Position numbers and translations under genes: made by a program | Notes under the pieces: model-generated | Told to the model about the DNA's origin: nothing | Databases searched by the model: none | The model's input: only the letters and a program-made list of their open reading frames with translations | In this document: piece by piece, positions 43,555-52,442 of the stretch | Layout of the letters: every line of letters begins with the position of its first letter | How positions within the stretch are numbered: position 1 is the stretch's first letter | NCBI GenBank assembly: GCA_946222995.1 | Contig: CAMIOS010000003.1 | Location: forward strand, 1-64,000 | From: an uncultured Enhydrobacter sp. | Lineage (GTDB): Bacteria; Pseudomonadota; Gammaproteobacteria; Pseudomonadales; Moraxellaceae | DNA: 64,000 nt | Direction of reading: 5' to 3'

Positions 43555-45108
43555 ATGTTGTCAGATTGGGTACGTCTTATTTTGCAAGCCACGGTGTATG
43601 ATGCCGCCATCCAAACCCCGCTTGAACCTGCCAAAAAACTTTCAACGCGTTTTGGCAATGATATTCGCTTTAAGCGTGAAGACTTACAGCCTGTGTTTTC
43701 ATTCAAACTGCGGGGGGCGTATAACCGTATCAGCCAACTGACTGATGCTGAAAAAGCGCGGGGCGTCATTTGTGCCTCAGCGGGCAATCACGCCCAAGGC
43801 GTGGCGTATTCCGCCAGCCGTCTAAAGCTGAACAACATCATCGTGATGCCCACCACCACCCCCGATATCAAAGTCGAAGCGGTGAAAACCTTGGGCGGCA
43901 ATGTGGTGCTACATGGCGATAGCTTTGATGAAGCCAATCGCTACGCTATTGAGCGAGCCGCCACCGACGGCTTGACCTTTATCCCACCGTATGACGATGA
44001 ACTGGTGATTGCTGGGCAAGGCACGATTGCTATGGAGCTGATACAACAATGGCGACAGGTCGATTATGTGTTTGTGGCGGTGGGCGGCGGCGGCTTAATT
44101 GCCGGCATTGCCGCATTTTTGGGTGAAATTGCCCCGCATGTGCAGGTGATTGCCATTGAGCCAGAAGATGCCGCTTGCCTAAAAATCGCCTTAGAAACCG
44201 GCGAGCGTATCCGCTTGCCACAAGTCGGGCTGTTTGTCGATGGGGTGGCAGTCGCCCAAATTGGCAAAATACCCTTTGACGTGGTCAAATTGCCAAAAAG
44301 CGACGGCTCAGGCTTGGTGGTCGAGCCGCAAGTAGTAACGTGTAGCAATGATGAGGTATGTGCCGCCATCAAAGATGTGTATGATGAAAACCGCAGCATT
44401 GTTGAGCCTGCGGGAGCGTTAGCCGTGGCTGGAATGAAAAAATATATCAAAGAATATAACTTACAAGGCAAAAACTGCGTGGCGGTGCTGTGCGGTGCCA
44501 ATATGAACTTTGACCGCTTGCGCTATATCGCCGAACGTACCGAAATCGGTGAGAAAAAAGAAGCCATTTTTGCCGTGACCATCCCTGAACAAACCGGGGC
44601 ATTTTTACAATTTTGCCAAGCGTTAAAAGGGCGAAATATCACCGAATTTAACTATCGTTATAACCCGAACCCAAATGCCAATGGCAAGCAAGCAGCAAAT
44701 ATCTTTGTCGGTATTGCCCTTAAAGAAGGGCAACAAGAGCGAGCCGCCCTTAATCATTTGCTTGCCAATGCCGATTATGAAGCGGTGGATTTGACCGATG
44801 ATGAAGTGGCTAAAACCCACATTCGCTATTTGATTGGCGGGCATGCAAGGCTCAATGATGAGCAGTTATTTCGTATCGAGTTTCCCGAGCGTCCTGGGGC
44901 GTTGCTTAATTTCTTAGAAAAACTGGGGCAAGAATTTAATATTTCGTTGTTTCATTACCGCAATCATGGGGCGGCAGAAGGGCGAATTTTGGCAGGGATT
45001 CAGATGGGTAATCAAACATCAGACCAATTATTGGCTCGTCTACAGCAGATTGGCTATGAGTGTGAAAATATCACGGACAATCTTGGCTATCAGATGTTTT
45101 TGCAATAA
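43555..45108 (+). CDS. ilvA: Threonine deaminase, biosynthetic
   Basis: IlvA converts threonine to 2-oxobutanoate, the first step to isoleucine. The 517-residue protein (E. coli 514) has the PLP lysine in SFKLRGAYN (Lys51), the glycine loop VGGGGLIAG, and two C-terminal ACT-like regulatory domains (about 335-515) for isoleucine inhibition and valine activation. These identify it as the allosteric biosynthetic form and not the catabolic TdcB. Confidence 0.95.
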   Translation: MLSDWVRLILQATVYDAAIQTPLEPAKKLSTRFGNDIRFKREDLQPVFSFKLRGAYNRISQLTDAEKARGVICASAGNHAQGVAYSASRLKLNNIIVMPTTTPDIKVEAVKTLGGNVVLHGDSFDEANRYAIERAATDGLTFIPPYDDELVIAGQGTIAMELIQQWRQVDYVFVAVGGGGLIAGIAAFLGEIAPHVQVIAIEPEDAACLKIALETGERIRLPQVGLFVDGVAVAQIGKIPFDVVKLPKSDGSGLVVEPQVVTCSNDEVCAAIKDVYDENRSIVEPAGALAVAGMKKYIKEYNLQGKNCVAVLCGANMNFDRLRYIAERTEIGEKKEAIFAVTIPEQTGAFLQFCQALKGRNITEFNYRYNPNPNANGKQAANIFVGIALKEGQQERAALNHLLANADYEAVDLTDDEVAKTHIRYLIGGHARLNDEQLFRIEFPERPGALLNFLEKLGQEFNISLFHYRNHGAAEGRILAGIQMGNQTSDQLLARLQQIGYECENITDNLGYQMFLQ

Positions 45109-45143
45109 TTTATTAGCTTTTAAATTTTACCATCCGTTAAAAT

Positions 45144-45169
45144 AGCCATCTGATATCAGGTGGCTTTTT
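45144..45169 (+). terminator. Terminator after ilvA
   Basis: AGCCATCTGAT pairs with ATCAGGTGGCT (one wobble pair) with almost no loop, followed by TTTTT; 36 bp after the stop. Confidence 0.75.
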
Positions 45170-45278
45170 ATCGTGAATTTTTGAGGGAAAAACCAACTTT
45201 GATAGATTTTCTAATCACATTCTGCTAATCTCAAATACACAAAATTTTTTATCATGATCAATTAAAAAGAATCATACC

Positions 45279-46616
45279 ATGTCATCCAAAAAACGTTTTC
45301 TCAAACTTGCGGGCATGACCGCCAATATCGCAGGGCAAGCCGCCAAAAGCTCACTAAAAAGTCTAACAGGCTCAGATGAAGACAAACAAAAAGCCCGTAG
45401 CGAAATGCTACAAACGGTTGGGCTACAAATTGCCGATACGCTGGGCGAGATGAAAGGGGCGGTGATGAAAGTGGGGCAAATCGCCTCGCAATATAAAGAT
45501 GTCTTCCCACCTGAGGTCGCCAAAGCCCTTGAGAAATTACAAAAAGACGCCCCGCCCATGCCGTTTGCCCAAATCAAACGCCAAGTAGAGCGAGAACTTG
45601 GCAAACCGCTTAGTGTGTTGTTTAGCCAGTTTGACGAGCAGCCATTTGCCGCGGCGTCTATCGGGCAAGTGCACAAGGCGGTATTAAATACTGGCGAGGC
45701 AGTGGTAGTCAAGGTGCAATACCCCGATATTGATAGTAATATTGATAGCGACCTCAAACAAGTCCGCTTGGCACTTAAGCTCACAGGCGTGCTTAATATG
45801 GATAAGTGTCTGCAAGAGCAGATTTTTACCGAAATCAAAGACAGCCTATATGACGAGCTTGACTACACCAAAGAAGCCCACAATTTGGCGATTTTTGCCC
45901 ATTTTCACAGCGATGATGCGGGACTTATTATTCCCAAAGTATTTAATAGCCATTCAAGCAAACGGATTTTGACCTTATCCCAAGAAATGGGAGAAAAACT
46001 CGAAGTCGCTGCCACATGGGACAATGCGATTAAACAAAAAATTGCCGAACGGTTGTTTCGCTTTAGTGCAGGGCAGTTGTTCAAACTGTATCGTCTGCAT
46101 TGCGACCCACACCCTGGCAATTTTGCGTTTCGCCCCGATGGTTCGGTGGTGGCGTATGACTTTGGCGGTATCAAGTCTTATAGCCATGATGAAGTGGCGT
46201 TGTTTCATCGCTTTGCCTTGCATGCGTTGCGAGGTGACGTGACCGCTCTTGAACAAGATTTGGTTGCCATTGGGATTAAAAAAGATGATGACGAGCCGTT
46301 GCCGCCCCATTTTTATCAAGAATGGCTACAGATTGGTTTAACGCCGTATGGTTTTACCAAGCTTTTTGATTTATCCCAGCACGCTATGTATGATTTTGGC
46401 AATAGCCAATCGCATCATCAAGCGATTGCCAAAGGTCGAGAGTCGCTAAAATACTGGCAAATTTTTCAGCCATCGCCCACGACAATGATGCTTGATCGTA
46501 CTATTTCTGGGCAGTATTGGAACTTGGTAAATTTGGGGGTAAAAATTGATTTAAGTTTGCTTATGAAAGATTATATCGATTTAGCAAGTTTGCCTGATGT
46601 ACAAAGCTACCTTTAA
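45279..46616 (+). CDS. AarF/ABC1/UbiB-family kinase-like protein
   Basis: A 445-residue protein-kinase-like protein of the ABC1 family. The family signature KXGQ (MKVGQIASQ, about 66-74) replaces the usual glycine loop, AAASIGQVHKA is the Ala-rich loop, VVVKVQYPD holds the ATP lysine, and HCDPHPGNF followed by YDFGG are the catalytic and metal sites. It lacks the C-terminal membrane helices of UbiB and is closer to the soluble ADCK-type members. Known relatives help coenzyme Q synthesis or lipid homeostasis; the role here is not fixed. Confidence 0.83.
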   Translation: MSSKKRFLKLAGMTANIAGQAAKSSLKSLTGSDEDKQKARSEMLQTVGLQIADTLGEMKGAVMKVGQIASQYKDVFPPEVAKALEKLQKDAPPMPFAQIKRQVERELGKPLSVLFSQFDEQPFAAASIGQVHKAVLNTGEAVVVKVQYPDIDSNIDSDLKQVRLALKLTGVLNMDKCLQEQIFTEIKDSLYDELDYTKEAHNLAIFAHFHSDDAGLIIPKVFNSHSSKRILTLSQEMGEKLEVAATWDNAIKQKIAERLFRFSAGQLFKLYRLHCDPHPGNFAFRPDGSVVAYDFGGIKSYSHDEVALFHRFALHALRGDVTALEQDLVAIGIKKDDDEPLPPHFYQEWLQIGLTPYGFTKLFDLSQHAMYDFGNSQSHHQAIAKGRESLKYWQIFQPSPTTMMLDRTISGQYWNLVNLGVKIDLSLLMKDYIDLASLPDVQSYL

Positions 46617-46675
46617 CATCGGAACAAAGGAATAACGGTTTTATAGCGTAAGTCTTGCCTTTTGCTTTTAGCCTG

Positions 46676-47545
46676 TTAAACATGCAAATCTTGTCCACAT
46701 CTATCACAAAAATTTGCCCCAATCGCATGCCCAAATTTGCCGCAATTAGGACAGCTGATTGGCTGAAGCTGCGGACGCATGGCTTTATTTAGCTCGGCGG
46801 TAAATAGTCCAGTCGGCACCGCGATAATCGAATAACCCATAATCATCATAATCGAGGCAATGGTCTGTCCAAGCGGGGTTTTGGGTGAAATATCGCCATA
46901 GCCGACTGTGGTCATGGTCACAATCGCCCAATAAATGCTCACAGGAATACTGGTAAATCCATGCTCCGCCCCCTCTATCACATACACGATAGAGCCAAAA
47001 ATCGTCACCAAAATCATCACCGAAACAAAAAACACAATGATTTTTTGGCGACTACTGCGTAATGCCATTGCCAAAAAACCTGCTTGCTGCATATAATCCG
47101 CCATCTTAAAAATACGAAAAATTCGCAACATGCGTAACACCCGCACCACAATCAGCGACTGCACACTCAGCGGCGAAATCGCTGAAATATACGTCGGCAA
47201 AATCGACAGCAAATCCACGATGCCATAAAAACTAAAAAAATAGCGCAATCGATTGGGGGCAGAAAACAACCGCAGCCCATACTCAATGGTAAATAAAAGG
47301 GTAAAAAACCACTCTAAATAATTAAGCAACGTTTCATACTGCATATGAATTAGCAGTACACTATCTAGCATCACCACCAACACACTGGCAAGCACCGCAA
47401 CCAATAATGCCACATCAAATAGCTTGCCCATCGGGGTATCGGTGCCATCAATAATCACATGAATGTTATGACACAAGCTTTGTGAATCGCCAAAATTTGA
47501 AGCGGGGCTAAATTTTGGCTTTGAAGACGATTTTTTGATAGACAT
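46676..47545 (-). CDS. Voltage-gated-type potassium channel with C-terminal zinc ribbon
   Basis: A 289-residue six-helix ion channel. S1-S3 span about 42-122, the S4 voltage sensor has regularly spaced arginines (VRVLRMLRIFRIFK, 134-147), S5 lies at about 168-191, the pore selectivity filter is TVGYGD (213-218) and S6 follows (about 229-251). The C-terminus adds a zinc ribbon with CPNC (265-268) and CDRC (280-283). The ATG at 47545 is preferred to a TTG 24 bp upstream. The protein should conduct K+ across the inner membrane. The zinc ribbon is an uncommon addition. Confidence 0.85.
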   Translation of the reverse strand: MSIKKSSSKPKFSPASNFGDSQSLCHNIHVIIDGTDTPMGKLFDVALLVAVLASVLVVMLDSVLLIHMQYETLLNYLEWFFTLLFTIEYGLRLFSAPNRLRYFFSFYGIVDLLSILPTYISAISPLSVQSLIVVRVLRMLRIFRIFKMADYMQQAGFLAMALRSSRQKIIVFFVSVMILVTIFGSIVYVIEGAEHGFTSIPVSIYWAIVTMTTVGYGDISPKTPLGQTIASIMMIMGYSIIAVPTGLFTAELNKAMRPQLQPISCPNCGKFGHAIGANFCDRCGQDLHV

Positions 47546-47741
47546 TGTAAATCTCAATGATTGACTCAATACAGCTAAACTTAACGTAGTTTACCAAAGC
47601 GGCATTGCAGGAAGGGGGATTTTCACCTTTTTACCGATTTTTACCCCATTCTACCCCTAGGCGAAAGCTATCTGCCTCGTTTATAATAGGGCATTTTATT
47701 TTAGCCAACATCCTATCACGTTTAAAAAAGGAAAAAAACAC

Positions 47742-48491
47742 ATGGCTGGACATTCTAAATGGGCAAATATCAAACACCGCAAAGCCAAACAAGACGCTGC
47801 CAAAGGCAAAATTTTTACCAAAGTCATTCGTGAACTGGTATCTGCCGCCAAACAAGGCGAGCCAGACCCTGCCACCAACCCACGGCTGCGAGCGGCGGTT
47901 GAAAAAGCCTACTCGGTAAATATGACCAAAGATACCGTCAAACGAGCTATTGAACGGGGTGCCGGCGGTGGTGACAATGACAATGTCCAAGAAATTACCT
48001 ACGAGGGCTATGGGCTTGGCGGTGTGGCAGTGATTGTCGAAACCATGACCGATAACCTCAACCGCACCGTGGGCGAAGTGCGTCATGCCTTTAGCAAAAA
48101 TGGTGGTAATCTCGGTACCTCAGGCTCAGTCGCCTATCTGTTTAGCAAACGTGGCGAAATCACCTTTGACGATGTGTCGCTGGAAGACAAAGTGATGGAA
48201 GTTGCCCTAGAAGCCGGCGCAAGCGACATCGAAAACGATGGCGAAAGCTTGCTTGTTATCACTGAGCCAGAGAACTTTGGTGAGGTGATGGATGCCCTTG
48301 AAAGAGCAGGACTAAAATCTGATAACGCTGAAGTCACCATGTCACCTTCGACCATGGCAGACGTGAACGATATCGAAGACGCCAAAAAAATCATGAAAAT
48401 GATTGATATGCTTGAAGATTTAGACGATGTGCAAGAAGTTTATACCAATGTAAACTTTAGCGATGACATCATGGCGCAATTAGATACCTAA
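47742..48491 (+). CDS. yebC: YebC/PmpR-family protein
   Basis: A 249-residue member of the YebC/TACO1 family (E. coli YebC has 246). It opens with MAGHSKWANIKHRKAKQDAAKGKIFTK-type sequence and carries GAGGGDNDN and EGYGLGGVAVIVET. Members were described as transcription regulators (PmpR) and, more recently, as ribosome-associated factors that relieve stalling. AAAAAAGGA precedes the ATG. A strong terminator follows. Confidence 0.93.
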   Translation: MAGHSKWANIKHRKAKQDAAKGKIFTKVIRELVSAAKQGEPDPATNPRLRAAVEKAYSVNMTKDTVKRAIERGAGGGDNDNVQEITYEGYGLGGVAVIVETMTDNLNRTVGEVRHAFSKNGGNLGTSGSVAYLFSKRGEITFDDVSLEDKVMEVALEAGASDIENDGESLLVITEPENFGEVMDALERAGLKSDNAEVTMSPSTMADVNDIEDAKKIMKMIDMLEDLDDVQEVYTNVNFSDDIMAQLDT

Positions 48492-48515
48492 TCTGTGGTC
48501 ATTCAGACTTTATCC

Positions 48516-48556
48516 AAAAAAGCCTCATTTAAATTTTAACTTTATGAGGCTTTTTT
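48516..48556. terminator. Bidirectional terminator after yebC
   Basis: Arms AAAAAAGCCTCAT and ATGAGGCTTTTTT around a 15-nt loop; the reverse-strand neighbour ends inside it. Confidence 0.85.
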
Positions 48557-49309
48557 ATCCACAATTAACATCATATCAGATGGGTAAAAAGTGATAAACA
48601 CTTGGTCAAAATCGCTATTATGTATGAAAGTTTGATCATGCAAAAATCGCAATACCCCATTTTCCTGCTGCTCATTGGTATGTATCAACAGCCATGTCTC
48701 ATCAAGCGGGCGTTTGTGTTGATACGAGGCCACTTTTTTGGCTTTTTTTGTCATCACCGCGTCCAAGTCCGCTTGGGTCACTAGCGAATCAATAGGCAAT
48801 GTGACGGCATCGGTCATATCCGTAAAAAACGCTGACGGTAGCCAGCGCATGGTTTTGGCAATGGTTTTTTGCACCCCAAGGCTTAATTTTTGCCCAATGG
48901 TTTCATGCGGATTAATCACTGCCTCACGTTTATTTGGCGTAGAAAACGGATGCACAAATGGGGTCAAAGTTTGTTTAATCTGGGTAGGCTTAAAGTGGGT
49001 ATTAACTTGCAATAAGGTCTGCCAATACCAACGTCTTGCCATCAAATTATCATTGCCCAGCCTGTCTCGCAGGCGTGGCAAAGTAGTCAGCTCAATACCC
49101 ACGGTATAAGGCTGGTTATTTTTAAGAAATATACAAGTAAAATCAGGCTCTTGCCCGTCATCGCTACCCGAAATCGTCTTGGTCGGATGCAGTTTACTCA
49201 TCGCCAAAAAATGGGTGAGGTATACCCATTCTCGTAAACGTTTAAGTTGGTTTTGGTTAAGGTTGCCTGTTTGCATCAGTATGTCTAAGGTAGAGTCATT
49301 GGTTGGCAT
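48542..49309 (-). CDS. Hypothetical protein with PD-(D/E)XK-like motif
   Basis: A 255-residue soluble protein I do not recognise by name. Residues EPDFTCIF (54-61) followed by TVGIELTTL (69-77) resemble the D and (E/D)XK strands of PD-(D/E)XK nuclease folds, although the lysine is a threonine here. The middle is basic. The start has a weak ribosome-binding site and the stop is within the yebC terminator. It is a lone gene next to ssrA, a common site for foreign DNA, but no integrase or attachment repeat was seen. Confidence 0.5.
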   Translation of the reverse strand: MPTNDSTLDILMQTGNLNQNQLKRLREWVYLTHFLAMSKLHPTKTISGSDDGQEPDFTCIFLKNNQPYTVGIELTTLPRLRDRLGNDNLMARRWYWQTLLQVNTHFKPTQIKQTLTPFVHPFSTPNKREAVINPHETIGQKLSLGVQKTIAKTMRWLPSAFFTDMTDAVTLPIDSLVTQADLDAVMTKKAKKVASYQHKRPLDETWLLIHTNEQQENGVLRFLHDQTFIHNSDFDQVFITFYPSDMMLIVDKKAS

Positions 49310-49461
49310 AGCGCTATTTTATTATTTTACAAGTTTAATAAGACAATCGTTTCAAATTAGCGGTTTTTTGGCTGATTGTAAAGTAATTTACTCCTATCAC
49401 GGATAAGTAATAAACTGTTTGTAGGAGTTACGTAATTTTTGCAAAAAAAAGCGTTTTAACA

Positions 49462-49491
49462 TTGGAAAATAATTATTTATCTCTATATAAT
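49462..49491 (+). promoter_or_regulatory. Sigma-70 promoter of ssrA
   Basis: TTGGAA (49462-49467), an 18-nt spacer, and a perfect TATAAT (49486-49491) predict a start near 49498, a few bases before the mature tmRNA 5' end. Confidence 0.65.
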
Positions 49492-49504
49492 AACCAGTTC
49501 AATT

Positions 49505-49865
49505 GGGGATGTACTGGCTTCGACGCTGGTAATGAAACCTAATGATGCATGTCGAGTGAGTATGTCCACTCGTAAATAAAATATACATTTTAAACTAGTC
49601 GCAAACGACGAAACTTACGCTCTAGCAGCCTAAGGGCTGCTTGGGACGGTGCAGATTGCCTTTGGTCTGGTCACTCTCCCCGAAGCGCACGCACGAAGGA
49701 TAGCTTAGATTGTTGTCTCACCAATCTGAGCGAAATTTAAGAGGCTCGCCGTTAGCATCCTGACTGTCGGTTCGCTAAAGGTTAAAGCCATAGACAGACT
49801 CTAAACATGTAGAGTCATGGGCGTAGTGCTGGCGGACGGGGGTTCAACTCCCCCCATCTCCACCA
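49505..49865 (+). ncRNA. ssrA: Transfer-messenger RNA (tmRNA)
   Basis: tmRNA frees stalled ribosomes together with SmpB and tags the incomplete protein for proteolysis. The 5' end GGGGATGTACTGGCTTCGACG and the 3' end with a TPsiC arm (GGGGGTTCAACTCCCCC) and encoded CCA form the tRNA-like domain. The tag frame, starting at GCA AAC GAC within 49602-49634, encodes ANDETYALAA followed by TAA, the usual gammaproteobacterial tag. The 361-nt length is normal. Confidence 0.97.
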
Positions 49866-49876
49866 ATTATTTTAAT

Positions 49877-49910
49877 AAAAAAACCAACTATTTTGATAGT
49901 TGGTTTTTTT
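49877..49910 (+). terminator. Terminator after ssrA
   Basis: Perfect 14-bp arms AAAAAAACCAACTA and TAGTTGGTTTTTTT with a 6-nt loop, 11 bp after the tmRNA CCA end. Confidence 0.92.
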
Positions 49911-50260
49911 ATTGTTTATTATATCGACTTTTATTTATTAATTTATTACATAATAAAACGTTTTAGCAACCTTTCACTCTAAAATTACATAAAATAAATA
50001 TTGCGTAATCTTTTCATCGGATTTAATGATGTTTTAACAAAATCTTATTTGAATAGTCACATATTAATTAACTATAATTCACGCCCCTAAAGTTATATTT
50101 CATAATTTATGGTTATTGCAATAATAGCCGTGAACGTAAATCATGGGAAAATTCCCCTTGATACCTTTAAACTCAAGCATTTTTGATAGTTCTTCCTAAA
50201 CAACGAAGAAAGATTTATCTGATCAAAAGTGCCTACCTTTAAACGCTAAAAGGAAATCCA
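49911..50260 (+). promoter_or_regulatory. A+T-rich leader of the RlpA-like gene
   Basis: A 350-bp gap without a gene. TTGAAT (50049-50054), 18 nt and TATAAT (50073-50078) form a plausible sigma-70 promoter, which leaves a leader of about 175 nt. Within the leader is a small palindrome, GGGAA-aa-TTCCC (50145-50156). I recognise no riboswitch. Confidence 0.45.
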
Positions 50261-50608
50261 ATGAAATATGTATCATTGAAATTGATGACGGTGAGTTTGT
50301 TTGCCTTAACAACTATTGCAGCAAATGCAGGTACTGCGTCTTGGTATGGCGGCAGTTTTCATGGTAAACGTACTGCTTCAGGTCAAGTATTTAACCAAAA
50401 TGCTTTGACAGCTGCTAGTAATACTCACGCATTAGGTTCAATGCTTAAAGTCACCAATGCCGCTAATGGTAAAAGTGTTATAGTGAAAGTGACAGACACA
50501 GGTGGCTTTAGCAAATACGGTCGTACGCTTGACTTGTCAAAAGGGGCGTTTAGCAAAATCGCCAACCCTTCAAAAGGGGTTATTAAAGTTAATGTCGTAA
50601 GTTTATAA
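50261..50608 (+). CDS. Small exported RlpA-like (double-psi beta-barrel) protein
   Basis: A 115-residue secreted protein with a signal peptide (1-23, cleavage after ANA) and one RlpA-like double-psi beta-barrel domain: GTASWYGGSFHGKRTASGQVFNQ, then VKVTDTGGF and a DLSKGAF segment. RlpA enzymes cleave naked glycan strands at septa. This one lacks the lipobox and SPOR domain of full RlpA, and the catalytic HG and D positions look kept. AAAAGGAAATCC precedes the ATG. It has its own promoter and terminator. Confidence 0.82.
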   Translation: MKYVSLKLMTVSLFALTTIAANAGTASWYGGSFHGKRTASGQVFNQNALTAASNTHALGSMLKVTNAANGKSVIVKVTDTGGFSKYGRTLDLSKGAFSKIANPSKGVIKVNVVSL

Positions 50609-50629
50609 CCGTTATTTTTATATAGCATG

Positions 50630-50660
50630 AAAAAAGGGGCATGAATAATGCTCCTTTTTT
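50630..50660. terminator. Bidirectional terminator between the RlpA-like and helicase genes
   Basis: AAAAAAGGGGCAT and ATGCTCCTTTTTT pair with one mismatch around GAATA, between two converging genes. Confidence 0.8.
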
Positions 50661-50671
50661 GACTTTATCCT

Positions 50672-51838
50672 TTATGAAATTTGTGTGGTTTGCCATTGCT
50701 CAAGCTTAATTGGACTATCAAGATAAGCTTGAATCGCAGGTAAATTAAAGGCATCATCTTCACTCACAAAGCTAATACCCACTCCTTGATTGCCCGCCCG
50801 CCCTGTGCGTCCGATACGATGTACATAATCATCAGGACTGTCGGGCAAGGTGTAATTCACCACATAGGCAATATTATCCACATGGATCCCCCGCCCTGCC
50901 ACATCAGTCGCTACTAAAATTTGGGATTTACCTTCTCGAAACTGTGCCAAGTATTTTTCGCGTTTGGCTTGTACGATATCGCCTGACAAAGTAACGACTC
51001 GATATTTTTTTTGCAGCTTTTCATAGAGCCGGCGGACTTGGTCTTTACGATTGGCAAATACAATAATTTTACCACCATGGGCTTGCTCAATAATATTTTC
51101 TAAGGCAGCAAGTTTTTGGTTTTCACCCAGCATAAAAAACTTTTGCTCAACGTTTTCACTGGTTTTATGCTCAGGCTCGATTTCAACAAACACTGGCTGA
51201 AATAACCAGCGATAGGCTAAATTCATCACATCTTGATTGAAAGTCGCTGAAAATAGCAAGGTTTGGCGATGGGTATTGGCAGGCATCATGCGTATCAAAC
51301 GTTTGATATCTGGGATAAATCCCATGTCTAACATACGGTCAGCTTCATCAAGCACCAACAGTTCAACTCGGTCTAAAAAGACCAAATGCTGAAAACAAAA
51401 ATCAATTAATCGCCCTGGGGTAGCAATAATAATATCCACAAATTTTTTGGATAATTGATTGGCTTGTTTATCATAGTCGGTACCGCCCAATAAACATACC
51501 GTATGCAAAGCAGTAAACTGAGTTAACTGTAAACAATCTTGATAAATTTGTTGTGCCAATTCACGGGTCGGTGCAAGAATTAATGCTCGAGCTTCGCCCA
51601 AATAGCGCTCGCCATCAACTTGGGGGTCTAGTGGATTACTTAATAACTCATTGATAATTGTCAGCAAAAAAGTCGCTGTCTTGCCAGTGCCTGTTTGCGC
51701 CTGTCCAATCGCGTCTTGTCCTGCCAATGTATGCGGCAAAATTTGGGCTTGAATGGGGGTAAGCTGTTGATAGCCTAACTGATGAACCGCTTTTTGCAAT
51801 TCGGGCTGTAGTGATAATGCATAAAATGAGTCAAACAC
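50672..51838 (-). CDS. DEAD-box RNA helicase, RhlB type
   Basis: A 388-residue DEAD-box helicase with the Q motif (LGYQQLTPIQ), Walker A AQTGTGKT (47-54), PTRELA, TPGRL, DEAD (VLDEADRMLDMGF), SAT, and the C-terminal motifs VATDVAGRGIH and HRIGRTGRAG. The length and ordering fit RhlB, the helicase partner of RNase E, but lack of the RhlB C-terminal tail makes other subtypes possible. The start is GTG at 51838 with AGG about 13 nt upstream; initiation is probably modest. Confidence 0.85.
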   Translation of the reverse strand: MFDSFYALSLQPELQKAVHQLGYQQLTPIQAQILPHTLAGQDAIGQAQTGTGKTATFLLTIINELLSNPLDPQVDGERYLGEARALILAPTRELAQQIYQDCLQLTQFTALHTVCLLGGTDYDKQANQLSKKFVDIIIATPGRLIDFCFQHLVFLDRVELLVLDEADRMLDMGFIPDIKRLIRMMPANTHRQTLLFSATFNQDVMNLAYRWLFQPVFVEIEPEHKTSENVEQKFFMLGENQKLAALENIIEQAHGGKIIVFANRKDQVRRLYEKLQKKYRVVTLSGDIVQAKREKYLAQFREGKSQILVATDVAGRGIHVDNIAYVVNYTLPDSPDDYVHRIGRTGRAGNQGVGISFVSEDDAFNLPAIQAYLDSPIKLEQWQTTQIS

Positions 51839-51941
51839 AACAATAATACCTATTTGTTAACCAAGTTTTTAACGATCAATAAACCAAAATTTTTCTCATT
51901 ATAGCGGTTTACAATATTGATAAAAACGTTCCAATAACAAA

Positions 51942-51967
51942 AACCAAGTTATACCAATAACTTGGTT
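51942..51967 (-). terminator. Terminator after the cold-shock gene
   Basis: AACCAAGTTAT and ATAACTTGGTT pair perfectly around ACCA; on the reverse strand TTTTTG follows, 36 bp past the cold-shock stop. Confidence 0.8.
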
Positions 51968-52002
51968 CTGAGAAAAATAAGATCAATTAACTGTTAACTA
52001 TC

Positions 52003-52215
52003 TTATTCAACTTTCGTTACTTCTTCTGCTTGTAGCCCTTTTTGACCTTCAACTACCACAAATTCTACTTTCTGACCATCTTGTAATGAGCGATAGCCAT
52101 CGCCTTGAATAGCACGAAAATGGACAAAGATATCTTCACCGCTGCTACGCTGGATAAACCCAAATCCTTTAGAATCATTAAACCACTTTACGACACCTTG
52201 TTCACGAACTGACAT
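52003..52215 (-). CDS. Cold-shock protein, CspA family
   Basis: A 70-residue single cold-shock domain with RNP1 (KGFGFIQ) and RNP2 (DIFVHF) motifs. It binds single-stranded RNA or DNA and acts as an RNA chaperone. It has a strong ribosome-binding site (AGAGGAAAG). The region upstream up to about 52440 is A+T-rich and free of genes, which allows the long 5' UTR typical of thermosensing csp mRNAs, but I could not fold it reliably. Confidence 0.93.
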   Translation of the reverse strand: MSVREQGVVKWFNDSKGFGFIQRSSGEDIFVHFRAIQGDGYRSLQDGQKVEFVVVEGQKGLQAEEVTKVE

Positions 52216-52442
52216 ATTGACTTTCCTCTAATTACTTCAAGTACTCAATAAGGCATACCCACACATTAAAGCCCTATGGCACAGTTATTCAACGATTAAA
52301 ACACCAATTTATCATGTAAAATTTTGTAATAATATTACTAAAAATTTTCTATGTGTTAGTAAATTGGTCTGAATATCATCATAACACGGCTTTTTTACAA
52401 AAAAAAGAATTTTCGTAAGATTTTAATTACATTTTTGTTTTT

